A stretch of DNA of 64,000 nt from Cyanobacterium sp. Dongsha4 (GCF_036345015.1 NZ_CP084098.1:434001-498000); one strand, 5' to 3'; shown: positions 8,556 through 17,745, numbered from the stretch's first letter. The notes: generated by a model from the letters alone, not told the origin. Program-made: numbers and translations.

Positions 8556-9416
8556 TCACCAGTTTAGGGAGAAATCATTGACAATTTGTTTATAGTTTTG
8601 ACAATTTATTTCTACTCCTAACCATTCGCCTAGCACCTTTAAATCTTGGTCAAAAATTAATTGTAAGTGTTTGATATTTTCTGGTGTTAAGTGGGGTTTT
8701 TCTTTCATAGTCCATAAACTTTTGATGCGATCGCGCACTACTTGGGGAATAATACTTTTGCGAATTTGTTTAAGAATAGGTGCTTCCACTAAAAAATCTC
8801 GCCATTCACTTTTTCTCATTCTTTCTGTGGAAACATTAACGGCTGACAAATCATGCCATTTTATCTCGGATTGATAACCAATAAATTTACCAATTCTTTC
8901 TAATTCCGTTTGAGGATATTTTAAAAGTCTTTCAAAAAATACTGGTAAGACTCTATCTCGTCCAAAAGTATCAAAATAAGGTTGTAGTTGAAAAGAATAT
9001 TGACTATAGGCGATTAATTCAGGATATTCATAAATTGCCTGATTGATATTGATACTAATTATCCTTTGTGTCCACTCATGAATATATTGAGAAATTAAAC
9101 GATCAATAGGATGACGCATCACATAGATAAATTTAACATCAGGTACGTGAAGACTGATTCGCTCAATAGTGTGTTGGTATGTAGGTAACTTTGTATAATG
9201 AGTGCTAGATTCCCCACAAATATCCTTTGATTGTGCATCCTGAAATTGAGATAAATACCATGCTATACCTTGTTGATATATCTCATCATTGCTAAAAAAA
9301 TTAGGCTCTTTTAAATCGGTCATAAAAATACCAGATTGTAAAGCCAATTGTTCGTGCAGGGTACTTGTAGCGGATTTCATCGCCCCGATAATTAAAAAAT
9401 CAGGCTTTTTGTTCAT
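8556..9416 (-). CDS. Sulfotransferase family protein
   Basis: Predicted PAPS-dependent sulfotransferase of 286 residues. The 5'-phosphosulfate loop is IIGAMKSATSTLHEQL (about residues 9-24) and the 3'-phosphate motif is VMRHPIDRLISQY (about 100-112). KEPNFF and the SSTHYTKLP segment resemble heparan- and polysaccharide-type sulfotransferases. Its start overlaps the end of the upstream glycosyltransferase gene by 17 bases, implying translational coupling, so a glycan is a likely acceptor. Cyanobacteria export sulfated polysaccharides, which fits, but the acceptor is inferred only from context. ATG start at 9416. Confidence 0.85.
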   Translation of the reverse strand: MNKKPDFLIIGAMKSATSTLHEQLALQSGIFMTDLKEPNFFSNDEIYQQGIAWYLSQFQDAQSKDICGESSTHYTKLPTYQHTIERISLHVPDVKFIYVMRHPIDRLISQYIHEWTQRIISININQAIYEYPELIAYSQYSFQLQPYFDTFGRDRVLPVFFERLLKYPQTELERIGKFIGYQSEIKWHDLSAVNVSTERMRKSEWRDFLVEAPILKQIRKSIIPQVVRDRIKSLWTMKEKPHLTPENIKHLQLIFDQDLKVLGEWLGVEINCQNYKQIVNDFSLNW

Positions 9417-10398
9417 CTTTTTTATTCTCTTTTAAATATGGTTTTAAAGGATTGTACCAATTGAGCCAAATATCTCTTGCTTCTAATGTACAAGTTTGAG
9501 GAGGTTTACGTTCGATAATTTCCCTTGTGTAAGATATACTTCGCCCCACTAACCACAATAAATTTGCCATCCATAAACCGAAAATGCCATAAAACTTAGT
9601 AAAATATCGAGAGCGAGAAGCATATAAATATTCTGGAGGACGTTTTTTCAAGGAAATATCTTTTTTAACAGAACCACTACCGCCCCTGAGATGAACAACT
9701 CTGGCGAAGGGATAATGAATGATTTGCCACCCTGCCTCTTTTATCCGACGACAGTAATCTATATCATCGAAATACATAAAATAACCTTCATCCATTAAGC
9801 CTATTTGTTCAATGACTTTGTGTCTAATTAAAACACAAGCAAAACTTGTCCATTCAACGTCTATAGCTTGATCCGTAACAGGTAGTGGCACATCATATTT
9901 ATGCAAAATTTTGGTTATTGCTCCTGTTTTAGCTGAGTTAATCAATTCGTTTAAAGGAGAGCGATTTCGAAAACAGCTAATTTGAGGTTCACCATCTAAC
10001 CACTCTAAGCGAGGACTCACTATCCCTGCTCTATGATATTTATTTATTGCTTCTAATAAAATTTTGATTGAGCCACTACGGACGATAGTATCACTATTTA
10101 AGAGCAAATAGTTCTCAGCTTTTACCGTTTTAATTCCTAAATTATTTCCATAGGAAAAGCCTCCATTAACTTCCGACTCGATGACGAATGCCCAATCTTC
10201 CCAACTTGAAAGTGCGATCGCATCTTTTATTAAACTGACGGAGTCATCCTCCGAGTGATTATCTACCACAATAACCCTTGTTGGTGGCAAACCGTCAATT
10301 TCTGAAGCCAGTGATTTTAAACAATCAATAGTTAACTTCGGAGTACGATAATTAACAATAACAATACTTAAGTAATAGGAATTTGTTTGTTCCGACAT
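9400..10398 (-). CDS. Glycosyltransferase family 2 protein (rhamnosyltransferase-like)
   Basis: A 332-residue GT-A enzyme that transfers a sugar from a nucleotide donor. The N-terminal strand LSIVIVNYRTPKLTIDCLKSL (in pieces, from residue 9), VVDNHSEDDS (about 45-54) and LNSDTIV (about 98-104, the metal-binding DxD equivalent SDT) are the GT2 pattern. DDIDYCRRIKEAGW and HLRGGSG (about 207-240) match the WbbL-like rhamnosyl subgroup. A hydrophobic stretch after residue 285 suggests membrane association. It overlaps the sulfotransferase by 17 bases. ATG at 10398. Donor and acceptor are unknown. Confidence 0.88.
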   Translation of the reverse strand: MSEQTNSYYLSIVIVNYRTPKLTIDCLKSLASEIDGLPPTRVIVVDNHSEDDSVSLIKDAIALSSWEDWAFVIESEVNGGFSYGNNLGIKTVKAENYLLLNSDTIVRSGSIKILLEAINKYHRAGIVSPRLEWLDGEPQISCFRNRSPLNELINSAKTGAITKILHKYDVPLPVTDQAIDVEWTSFACVLIRHKVIEQIGLMDEGYFMYFDDIDYCRRIKEAGWQIIHYPFARVVHLRGGSGSVKKDISLKKRPPEYLYASRSRYFTKFYGIFGLWMANLLWLVGRSISYTREIIERKPPQTCTLEARDIWLNWYNPLKPYLKENKKDEQKA

Positions 10399-10525
10399 GA
10401 CAATTAACTCATATCTTAATCATAAAACTAATTTTAGAACAGCTTTTCTCTCTCGCAATAATTGCTTATTTTGTCTATTCTCAATTCTAAAATTTTTGAC
10501 AAATCCCTATTACCCAGAAATAAAC

Positions 10526-10759
10526 TTAGTTACATGAATATATCTTTTTTATTTGGTCTTCACTAAGCTCTACTGTTACTCTAATCTGCTTTGTTTGGAT
10601 AAGGGTTTTTAAGCAGATATTCAACATAGAAACTGGGCGATTAATTTCTTGTTTTAAGGACTTTAAGGTTAATCCCTTGGGGTTTTCTTGAATAATTTGT
10701 AAAATTCTTTCTGTAGTAGTTAAACCGCCCCTTGATTTTATAAACTTGATTCTTGCCAT
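10526..10759 (-). CDS. Small winged-helix-like protein
   Basis: A 77-residue basic protein, MARIKFIKSRGGLTTTERI at the start. The helix-turn-helix pattern ILQIIQENPKGLTLKSLKQEINRPVSMLNICLKTL (residues about 20-54, described in part) followed by a KQIRVTVE wing looks like a winged-helix DNA-binding domain. The ATG at 10759 has GAGGA eight bases upstream and is preferred to the GTG at 10777. No relative was named with certainty. It is alone on the minus strand, divergent from the thioesterase gene. A DNA-binding regulator is plausible but inferred. Confidence 0.6.
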   Translation of the reverse strand: MARIKFIKSRGGLTTTERILQIIQENPKGLTLKSLKQEINRPVSMLNICLKTLIQTKQIRVTVELSEDQIKKIYSCN

Positions 10760-10893
10760 TGATTTTTCCTCACACACAAAATATTAAAAAAATATTAAAT
10801 CACATTTCTACAAGTCTTGATTGACAATGATGAGTTGATGGTCAAAAATAGAGACAAGAAAATTCTGAATGTGTTTGTTTTGGGAGTAAAAAA

Positions 10894-11376
10894 TTGTCTC
10901 AAGGAGAAAAACCACAGTTACCCCCTAGTGCAGATATTGAATTAGATCATAGTTATCGAGCAAATACAGAAAAATGGTTCGAGTATCCCATTGTTGTACA
11001 TCCTCATCATACTGACTATGGCGGGATTGTGTGGCATGGTAATTATGTTGCTTGGATGGAGGAGGCTAGGGTTGAGTGTTTACAATCTATTGGTATTGAT
11101 TATGCCCATTTAGTGGAATTAGGATATGAGTTGCCAGTTGTAGAAGTAAATATTCGTTATCATCGTTCTTTGAAAATGGGCGATCGCGCTATTGTTAAAA
11201 CCAGAGTCAATGATTTAGAAGGAGTAAGAATCCACTGGGATTATGAAATTACAGCGTGGCGAGGAAATATAACTTATGTTACGGGTAAAATTACCTTAGT
11301 GGGAATTGATCGGGAAAAAGGTAAAATTATGCGACAGTTGCCACCAGTGTTAAAGGATGCACTTATAAAATTATAA
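10894..11376 (+). CDS. 4-hydroxybenzoyl-CoA thioesterase-family (YbgC-like) acyl-CoA thioesterase
   Basis: Hotdog-fold thioesterase of 160 residues. HPHHTDYGGIVWHGNYVAWMEEAR (described in part: HTDYGG then HGNY) is the family active-site region near residues 37-60, with the catalytic Asp in TDYGG. Substrate is an acyl-CoA; members in cyanobacteria include the DHNA-CoA thioesterase of phylloquinone synthesis, which is possible here but not proven. Only a TTG start is available: an in-frame stop lies 45 bases upstream and no ATG occurs before the core. GGGAG seven bases upstream supports TTG 10894. Confidence 0.82.
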   Translation: MSQGEKPQLPPSADIELDHSYRANTEKWFEYPIVVHPHHTDYGGIVWHGNYVAWMEEARVECLQSIGIDYAHLVELGYELPVVEVNIRYHRSLKMGDRAIVKTRVNDLEGVRIHWDYEITAWRGNITYVTGKITLVGIDREKGKIMRQLPPVLKDALIKL

Positions 11377-11409
11377 AAATACAGTCTAATTTATTAAAAG
11401 GGGTTAATA

Positions 11410-11700
11410 ATGAGTCAAGAAGAAAAAAACATGACTTTTCTAATAGGACTACTACTCGGTAGCAGTATCGCTACCATTGCTACTCTATTACTAACTCCTC
11501 GAACTGGTAAGGAAAACCGTAAAATTATTGCTAAAACAGCTCAAGCCTTACCTGAAATGACAGAAGATATATCATCCACCATGCAAAATAACACTCTTCG
11601 TTTATCTTCTTCCGTCACCGCAAAATGGCATAACACATTAGAACGACTACAAGTTGCGATCGCTGCTGGAATTGAAGCAAGTCGCCTTAAAGATGATTGA
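11410..11700 (+). CDS. YtxH domain-containing small membrane protein
   Basis: A 96-residue protein with one N-terminal transmembrane segment (MTFLIGLLLGSSIATIATLLL, about 8-27) followed by TPRTGKENRKII, the YtxH-type membrane-exit motif. The rest is an amphipathic, coiled-coil-prone cytoplasmic tail. YtxH proteins are of unknown function, sometimes stress-related. The gene follows the thioesterase by 33 bases and precedes a DUF948-type gene by 66, so these three may be one transcript. The pairing of YtxH and DUF948 proteins is common in bacteria and suggests a joint envelope role, which is inference. Confidence 0.78.
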   Translation: MSQEEKNMTFLIGLLLGSSIATIATLLLTPRTGKENRKIIAKTAQALPEMTEDISSTMQNNTLRLSSSVTAKWHNTLERLQVAIAAGIEASRLKDD

Positions 11701-11766
11701 AATCAGAAAGACATCAAAAATGTATAACAAATATACAACTATTTCATCTCAAATAAAAAACACCCC

Positions 11767-12141
11767 ATGAATGAACCCCTATTCTGGCTCGGCTTATCCC
11801 TTTGTCTTGTAGCCACTAGCTTAACTGCTGTCTTAATTGCACTTATACCAGTAGTGCAGGAATTGAGCAGAGCGGCTCGTAGTGCAGAAAAACTGTTTGA
11901 TACTTTAAATAGAGAATTTCCTGATACCTTAGAAGCGATTAGAGTAACCAATATAGAAATCACAGAATTGAGCGAAGAAATGAAAGGGGGAGTAAAAAGT
12001 GCTTCTGGAGCAGTACAAAAAGTCGATCGCACTCTCATTAATGCAAAAAAACAAGTAGAAAGTGCGCAAACAAAAAGTAAAAGTTTTTGGATTGGCTTAA
12101 AAACAGGTCTTCAAGCATGGAAAGATTATGATAAATCTTAA
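11767..12141 (+). CDS. DUF948-type membrane-anchored protein
   Basis: A 124-residue protein with one N-terminal transmembrane helix (FWLGLSLCLVATSLTAVLIAL, about 6-26) and a long alpha-helical, coiled-coil-prone tail (about 30-110). LRVTNIEITELSEEMKGGV-like heptads resemble DUF948, which relates to methyl-accepting-type helices. Function unknown. It follows the YtxH gene with a 66-base gap in the same orientation. ATG at 11767. Downstream (12142-12297) the gap is filled by a GGAGTTCGG-rich dispersed-repeat module. Confidence 0.7.
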   Translation: MNEPLFWLGLSLCLVATSLTAVLIALIPVVQELSRAARSAEKLFDTLNREFPDTLEAIRVTNIEITELSEEMKGGVKSASGAVQKVDRTLINAKKQVESAQTKSKSFWIGLKTGLQAWKDYDKS

Positions 12142-12297
12142 AGAAGTTCGGAGTTCGGAGTTCGGGGTTAGGAGTTCGGAAAGAGGTTTCAGGTATTAGG
12201 GAAGCGTGTTAATTAAATAAATACTTTTGCCTTTTGACCTTTTTTCTTTTCTTTGCCCCTTGCCCCTTGCTTTGTGCTGATACAACCCTGTTCAGAA
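12142..12297. repeat. Dispersed-repeat module (GTTCGGAGTTCGG type)
   Basis: Intergenic copy of the low-complexity part of family E, reversed: tandem GTTCGGA units at about 12148-12180, then CCTTTTGACC and TTTGCCCCTTGCCCCTTGC near 12235-12270. It sits between convergent genes and contains no ORF. Confidence 0.5.
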
Positions 12298-13527
12298 TTA
12301 TTCTATGACTTTGAGAAATTTTGCCATCGGTGTGAGAGATAATCCTTGAATCAAAACTGAAATAATTACCAAGAAAAATACAAGGTTAAAAATTTGATCT
12401 GCGTACTCAAAACCCTGAGTAATGGGCATAATCGAAAGTACAATTGGTACTGCCCCCCTTAAGCCAACCCAAGAAACAAATAGCTTATCAGCCTGTTTAT
12501 ACTTAGAAAAAGGTGCAAGACATAAAAATACACTAATAGGACGAGCTATCAAAATTAAAAAGAGTGCGATCGCAATTCCAACATAAATATTGGAAAGTAA
12601 ATCAGAAGGAAAAACCAATAAACCAAGAGTTAAAAACATTGTTATTTCCATTAACCACGATAAACCATCATGAAAACTAACAATTAATTCCTTTTTTAAA
12701 ACATTACTATTACTAAAAACGATACCTGTAATATAAACAGCAAGAAAAGGATTACCACGAGCAAAAGCTGTGATACTAAAAATCATGAGTAATAAACCAA
12801 AACCACAAACAGGATAAAGCCCATCCGAAACCAAACGAACACGGTTAATAACCCATACCATAAATAAACCGCCATAGTAGCCCAAAAAAGAACCGATCAG
12901 TATTTGTAGCAATAAATTTAAAATGATCACGGTGGGATTAAATACCCCTTGGGCTAAGATTCCAATGATAGAAGTTGCTAAAAGTATTGCGGTGGGGTCA
13001 TTACTGCCAGATTCCAGTTCTAACAGAGGTTGTAAATTATTTTTTAACTTAATGTTGCTAGACTTTAACACGGAAAAAACCGCCGCCGCATCCGTAGAAG
13101 ATACGATCGCACCTAATAATAATCCTTCTGTCCAACTAATACCCTCAACTCCTAAATTAAAACTGGAAAAACTACCAAGAATAAACCATGCAAAACTACC
13201 GACTAAAACCGCCGTGATACCAACTCCCACGGTTGAGAGAACTAAACCTTCTTTGATGATAGGACGTATTTCTTGCCATTTAGTATCCAATCCCCCTGAG
13301 AAAAGAATGATTACCAAAGCAGAGTCGGCAACATACTGACTGACACCATAACTTTCAAAATCAATGCCACCGATACCTTGACTTCCAGACAGAATACCAA
13401 TCAAGAGAAATAAAAGTAAAGCAGGAACTCCCAAACGAGATGCTATTTTACTAGCAAACACACTGGCTAATATTAATATGCCAAAAATTAAAAAGAGTTC
13501 CTCTATGGATAAGTAACTTAGATTCAT
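12298..13527 (-). CDS. CPA1-type cation/proton antiporter (NhaP2/CvrA-like)
   Basis: Sodium or potassium/proton antiporter of 409 residues in the plasma membrane. It has about 12 hydrophobic segments; ILFSGGLDTKWQEIRP (about 75-90) and SSTDAAAVFSVLKSSN (about 143-158) are the CPA1 ion-binding region, with the adjacent-Asp position read as TDAAAV. LELESGSNDPTAI (about 168-180) is the second hallmark. The E. coli relative has a cytoplasmic C-terminal regulatory part (TrkA-C); this protein ends soon after the membrane domain, so that regulator is missing. Specificity between sodium and potassium is not readable. ATG at 13527. Confidence 0.88.
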   Translation of the reverse strand: MNLSYLSIEELFLIFGILILASVFASKIASRLGVPALLLFLLIGILSGSQGIGGIDFESYGVSQYVADSALVIILFSGGLDTKWQEIRPIIKEGLVLSTVGVGITAVLVGSFAWFILGSFSSFNLGVEGISWTEGLLLGAIVSSTDAAAVFSVLKSSNIKLKNNLQPLLELESGSNDPTAILLATSIIGILAQGVFNPTVIILNLLLQILIGSFLGYYGGLFMVWVINRVRLVSDGLYPVCGFGLLLMIFSITAFARGNPFLAVYITGIVFSNSNVLKKELIVSFHDGLSWLMEITMFLTLGLLVFPSDLLSNIYVGIAIALFLILIARPISVFLCLAPFSKYKQADKLFVSWVGLRGAVPIVLSIMPITQGFEYADQIFNLVFFLVIISVLIQGLSLTPMAKFLKVIE

Positions 13528-13548
13528 TAGTATTTATGAAACACATTT

Positions 13549-14544
13549 TCAGTAATTAATCTTATCAAACACTTCTTTTAAAACTTTTGCTGATTGCTGT
13601 AATAATTTTTCCTCTTCTTCAGAAAGAGCCAAGTTAACCGTCTTGATAATACCTCTTTCACTAACAACTCTAGGAATACTTAAACAAACATCCTCAATAC
13701 CATATATTCCCGTCATTAAACCACTAACCGTTAAAATTCTTTCCTGAGAATTAAGAATAGCCTTAACAATATCTGTGGTTGCTAAACCTATAGCATAAGA
13801 AGTGTAGCCTTTTAACTTAATAATGTCATAAGCCGCATTTTGAACTTTTTGAAAAATTCCCGACAAAGTAGCTTTTTCATCTTCAGGCAAATCAGCCCAT
13901 GTATTCGGCACAAGTTTCATCCCCCCAACATTTGCGGTACTCCACACAGGTACTTCACTATCTCCATGTTCACCAATAATATAAGCATGAACACTACGAG
14001 GGTCAATATCCATTTCTTTAGCTAATAAGGTACGAAAACGGGCAGTATCAAGCACAGTGCCACTACCAATAACTCTGGAACTAGGAAACCCAGTAATTTT
14101 AAGGGTTGCATAAGTCATAATGTCCACAGGATTTGTCACCACTAAAATAATTGCTTCAGGACAATACTTAACCACATCAGCAAGAATTTTTTTGTAAATA
14201 GCGATATTTCTTTCTAGCAAACTCAGGCGACTTTCCCCTTCTTTTTGAGCAACTCCTGCCGTAATAATCACAATATCTGCATTTCTGCCCTCATCCGCAA
14301 TTGTTCCAGATTTGATGTCTGTGGGAGCAATAAAGGGCATTCCATGAGAAAAATCCATGACTTCCCCTTCCAATTTATCTGAGGCAATGTCTTGCAAAAT
14401 TAATTCATCAAAACAATCTTGAATTAACATTGAGTAAGCACAAGCTAGTCCCACTTGTCCTAAACCAATAATAATGCCCTTCCGAGGACGTAAAGAAGTG
14501 GGGTTTTCAGCACAAGGATTAGATAATAGTATTTTTTCAAACAT
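13549..14544 (-). CDS. ldh: L-lactate dehydrogenase
   Basis: NAD-dependent conversion of pyruvate to L-lactate, a fermentative route in the dark. Rossmann motif GLGQVGLACA is near residues 27-36. The specificity loop reads AGVAQKEGESR, with Gln at the position where malate dehydrogenases have Arg, supporting lactate over malate. The catalytic GEHGDSE is about residue 186, and NPVDIMTY is present. ATG 14544 (MFEKILLS) gives 331 residues; the TTG at 14574 is weaker. It is 21 bases upstream of the antiporter gene in the same direction, so the two may be co-transcribed. Confidence 0.92.
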   Translation of the reverse strand: MFEKILLSNPCAENPTSLRPRKGIIIGLGQVGLACAYSMLIQDCFDELILQDIASDKLEGEVMDFSHGMPFIAPTDIKSGTIADEGRNADIVIITAGVAQKEGESRLSLLERNIAIYKKILADVVKYCPEAIILVVTNPVDIMTYATLKITGFPSSRVIGSGTVLDTARFRTLLAKEMDIDPRSVHAYIIGEHGDSEVPVWSTANVGGMKLVPNTWADLPEDEKATLSGIFQKVQNAAYDIIKLKGYTSYAIGLATTDIVKAILNSQERILTVSGLMTGIYGIEDVCLSIPRVVSERGIIKTVNLALSEEEEKLLQQSAKVLKEVFDKINY

Positions 14545-14640
14545 GATTTTTATTCCAATGGTTTGATTTGGCAATATAGCAAGTTGAGGATAACAAATGG
14601 TTAAGATAATCTAAATTCTTGAACCATTAATTTAACACTA

Positions 14641-14693
14641 CCTGAACCCTGACACCTACTCTTATCTAATATTCTTCAACCGAACTGAGGTTA
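14641..14693. repeat. Right end of dispersed repeat family E
   Basis: CCTGAACCCTGACACCTACT followed by ATATTCTTCAACCGAACTGAGGTTA in pieces, ending at 14693, four bases before the stop codon (14698-14700) of the leftward Wzc-like gene. The left end of the element was not found here. Confidence 0.65.
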
Positions 14694-14697
14694 ATTA

Positions 14698-16914
14698 TTA
14701 TTCAATGACAACAAAACCTAAAAAACTTAGATCATAGGTTTGAACACGTGCGATCGCATCTTTAAGTTGAGAAAAAGAGGTTTGTCTTAATTTAATTACC
14801 ATAATAATACCTTCTGTTTTTTGAGCAAGTAAACTCAAATCGAAAGATTCAAGAAAGAACGAACTATTATAAATAGTTAAAGCATAATGTTGTGCAATTT
14901 GATCTACCAAATTTTGAGCTACTTCTGAACTTAAATGTAAAGGCTTCTCCGAATCGGCGTCTTCAGCACTGAGAATAGTAACATTTTCCTGTTTTCCTAA
15001 TTTATCTAGGATAGATAGCTCTAAAGCAGGAATGGATAACAAATCTTTTAACTTAGAGCAAGTGTTATTGCTAAAAAATTCATGTATTTCTGGTTGAATG
15101 GTGTTAGCTTCAATTAATAATACTTTTTGATCAATTTCGGTTGCTGTTTTTGCTAAATTAGCGGCAATATATGCCTGTTCATCGGTAGGATGTAAGGAAG
15201 TAACAAGAATACGATTTTTATGATTGTTAGGTAATTGAAAATGAAGATTTGTATAAACTTGAGAAAGTGATATGTGTATGGGAGTTATCTTTTGATAAAC
15301 GTTTTTTGAGTCACGAAAAAAATTCTCTTCCTCAAGGGTAACTTGGTCTTTTTTCTTTTCTTCTAATTCAACCACTCCCAAAATGGGCAAACCAAAAGCA
15401 TACTCTAAATCACTGGTTTCATAGATTATATCTCTTCTCTTCTCAAGTGCGATCGCAATTAATAAACCCAACATCGCCCCCAAACCAGTACCAAACGCTA
15501 ATTTCTTCTCAGGCTCAGGGGAATAACCCGTCAAGTTACCACTGGAATCAATTGGTATTTGTGGAGGAGAAAGAATTTGCCAAGGAATTTGTTTTTGAGC
15601 AACTTCTACTCCTAGAGTTTCCCGTTGATTAGTTAATTGGTTTAGTATATTTGTATCCAAAGTAATTTGACGATCGAGATCATTGTATTCTTTGATGACA
15701 CCAGGCATTACTGCTAATTGAGAACTGGTTTGAGCCTGACTATTTTTTAAAGACTGATAACGAGAAGAAAGAGTATCAATTTGATTTTGTGTTTCAATTA
15801 ACTTTTGAATTAAAGCCAAACGACTAGCATCCTGATAGGCGAAAACCCTAGGATTAACATTAGGATCAATATTATTTTCTCGTAAAACTCTGGTAGTTTC
15901 TTTGTCTAATAAATTACTAATATTATCTTTTTGGTCTTGTAAATTTAATATCGTGGGATGGTTTTCTGTTAACTGTGCTGATTGTTGAGCAATTTGTGAA
16001 TCTATGGCTTGTAAATCCAATAATAACTGTTGTCTTTTGGGATCTTGACTAAGAGTAGAAGCAATCAGAGACTCTGCCGGTGTTAAACCTAAATCTTTCT
16101 GGAGATTTTTGGCAAGTATATTTAATTCCTTTAATTGGGATTCAATATTAAAAATTTCTTGAGTAAATTCTGTATTGCGTTGAAATAAAGTATCTCCCTT
16201 GACTTGAGGACTGATTAATTCGTACTGAGACTGTAGCTCTTTTTGCCTATTTTGTAGTTTGTCAATTCTTTGGCGAATTTCGGGCAATTGTTCATTAATA
16301 AACTTTACACCGGACTCTAAATTTCTTTCTCGTTCCTCTTGACTATATCGTAGGTACTGCTCTGACGCAGTTTCTAAGACTGACATCACTAAATCAGGAT
16401 TTTCATGTTGATAGCGTACAGAAATAACCTTAGTTTGATCAAACCGACTTTTTCCCTGTTGGGCTCTCTCTACAACTAAATCTTGTCCAAAAGTTTTTAA
16501 CAAATAAGCAGGTGGATATAAAGGATAATTTTGATTAACTTTTTCCGCTATCTGTTGAAGAATATTATTACTTTTAAGAATTCTTAAAATTGTTGGATAA
16601 TCAACCGAAAGTAAATCCTCATTTACATTGCCGCCAGTTCGAGCTAAGGTTGTCGGTTCGGTTAGTTTTTCTGCGGAGGTTACAGGTTCAACTAACATTT
16701 CAAAACTACCTGAATAGATAACAGAATCTGTTTTACTCCATAAAAATGCAGGAACAAAACCAGAAATAGCAAAAATAAGAATAATTAACCAACGACGCTT
16801 AACAACATTTAAATAGAATTTTGGCAAACTACCTTTTTTTACGGCCACTACAGGGGCTAATTCTTCTTCGTCATTTTCTGTTACTGCAAAGGAACTTGTT
16901 GTTTCATCCACCAC
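14698..16914 (-). CDS. Polysaccharide co-polymerase / Wzc-like protein with a degenerate kinase domain
   Basis: Chain-length or export protein of the GumC/Wzc family, 738 residues. Transmembrane helix 1 (RWLIILIFAISGFVPAFLW, about 41-59), a Wzz domain, a long periplasmic coiled coil (about 190-440), then transmembrane helix 2 (KLAFGTGLGAMLGLLIAIAL, about 470-489). The cytoplasmic part (about 540-738) follows a BY-kinase fold: Walker A should read GEGKST, but the site reads TSLHPTDEQAYIAANLA, lacking GK[S/T], and the Walker A' Asp cluster (LLIDxDxR) reads LLIEANTIQP. The Tyr-rich C-terminal tail is absent. So it probably cannot phosphorylate. GTG start. Confidence 0.85.
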   Translation of the reverse strand: MVDETTSSFAVTENDEEELAPVVAVKKGSLPKFYLNVVKRRWLIILIFAISGFVPAFLWSKTDSVIYSGSFEMLVEPVTSAEKLTEPTTLARTGGNVNEDLLSVDYPTILRILKSNNILQQIAEKVNQNYPLYPPAYLLKTFGQDLVVERAQQGKSRFDQTKVISVRYQHENPDLVMSVLETASEQYLRYSQEERERNLESGVKFINEQLPEIRQRIDKLQNRQKELQSQYELISPQVKGDTLFQRNTEFTQEIFNIESQLKELNILAKNLQKDLGLTPAESLIASTLSQDPKRQQLLLDLQAIDSQIAQQSAQLTENHPTILNLQDQKDNISNLLDKETTRVLRENNIDPNVNPRVFAYQDASRLALIQKLIETQNQIDTLSSRYQSLKNSQAQTSSQLAVMPGVIKEYNDLDRQITLDTNILNQLTNQRETLGVEVAQKQIPWQILSPPQIPIDSSGNLTGYSPEPEKKLAFGTGLGAMLGLLIAIALEKRRDIIYETSDLEYAFGLPILGVVELEEKKKDQVTLEEENFFRDSKNVYQKITPIHISLSQVYTNLHFQLPNNHKNRILVTSLHPTDEQAYIAANLAKTATEIDQKVLLIEANTIQPEIHEFFSNNTCSKLKDLLSIPALELSILDKLGKQENVTILSAEDADSEKPLHLSSEVAQNLVDQIAQHYALTIYNSSFFLESFDLSLLAQKTEGIIMVIKLRQTSFSQLKDAIARVQTYDLSFLGFVVIE

Positions 16915-17082
16915 TGTTTTAACTCAAAATATTTAGTACTCAAAGATAAATAATTAATAATATTAGGAAAAATAAGAGTCTTCAAGCTAATTTTCCTTAT
17001 CAGTTTAACATTCTGATCTCAAACCATGATATTCTGAATTTTACAAACCATTTTTACCTAAACTCTAGCTAAATAAAAAATT

Positions 17083-17670
17083 ATGTCCTCCCCTGGATTT
17101 TCTTCTGATAGTGGGCAATATGATGATACTGAGATTGTCACCATCTTTGACGATGAGGGGCGATCGCTCGATTGTTATATTGAGAATGAAATTGAATATG
17201 ATGGCAAAATATATGTTTTACTAATGCCTATTGATCTGGCCATCGTCATTTTAACGGAAGAAATAGATTCCGATGATAATGAATACAGTGAAACCGTTAT
17301 GGTAGAAGAAAATGAAGAACTTGATGGTATATTTGATGATGCAAAAGCTGTTTTAGGAGAATTAAACTTATATTTGAAGCGGACAGGTTTTATCTTAACT
17401 GCTAGTGGAGAATTACCACCTTTGGAAGAAAATAATATTATTAGCTTAGAAATCGAAGAACACACCTCAGAAATAGAACCCGAAGAATTACAGTTTTTAG
17501 CCAGTTTTTACTCAGAAGAACAAAAATATAATATTTGCACCCCTCTAAGCCCCATTTTATTTATCGGCGAGAAAGACGGTTTTGGTAAAATAAATATAAT
17601 ACAGTCTCAAGAAGAAGAAGTAAGTTGGATTCTCGAAGAATTGCTTTTTGAAGATTACGAGGACAATTAA
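17083..17670 (+). CDS. DUF3727 (with DUF1292-like N-terminus) acidic protein
   Basis: A very acidic 195-residue cyanobacterial protein. The N-terminal part (ETIVTIFDDEGRSLDCYIEN, read here as VTIFDDEGRSLDCY) resembles DUF1292, a short beta-rich domain. The C-terminal part (LSPILFIGEKDGFGKINIIQ, about 160-180) is typical of DUF3727. Between them are Asp/Glu-rich stretches. Function unknown; no catalytic residues are evident. ATG at 17083 after an unremarkable upstream stretch. It is divergent from the Wzc-like gene by 169 bases and followed by a small gene on the same strand. Confidence 0.7.
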   Translation: MSSPGFSSDSGQYDDTEIVTIFDDEGRSLDCYIENEIEYDGKIYVLLMPIDLAIVILTEEIDSDDNEYSETVMVEENEELDGIFDDAKAVLGELNLYLKRTGFILTASGELPPLEENNIISLEIEEHTSEIEPEELQFLASFYSEEQKYNICTPLSPILFIGEKDGFGKINIIQSQEEEVSWILEELLFEDYEDN

Positions 17671-17745
17671 AAAAAGAAAAATTCGGGGTTATGGGTTCAG
17701 CATTAGGAGTTTTTAGCGGTCAACTATTCATCAATTAGTAGTTAT

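Noticed and set aside
12142-12297. CRISPR-like array from the GTTCGGA tandem units
   Set aside because: Units are short, contiguous and without spacers; they belong to the dispersed repeat modules.
13549-14544. Malate dehydrogenase as alternative to lactate dehydrogenase
   Set aside because: The specificity-loop residue is Gln (AGVAQKEGESR), as in lactate dehydrogenases, not Arg.
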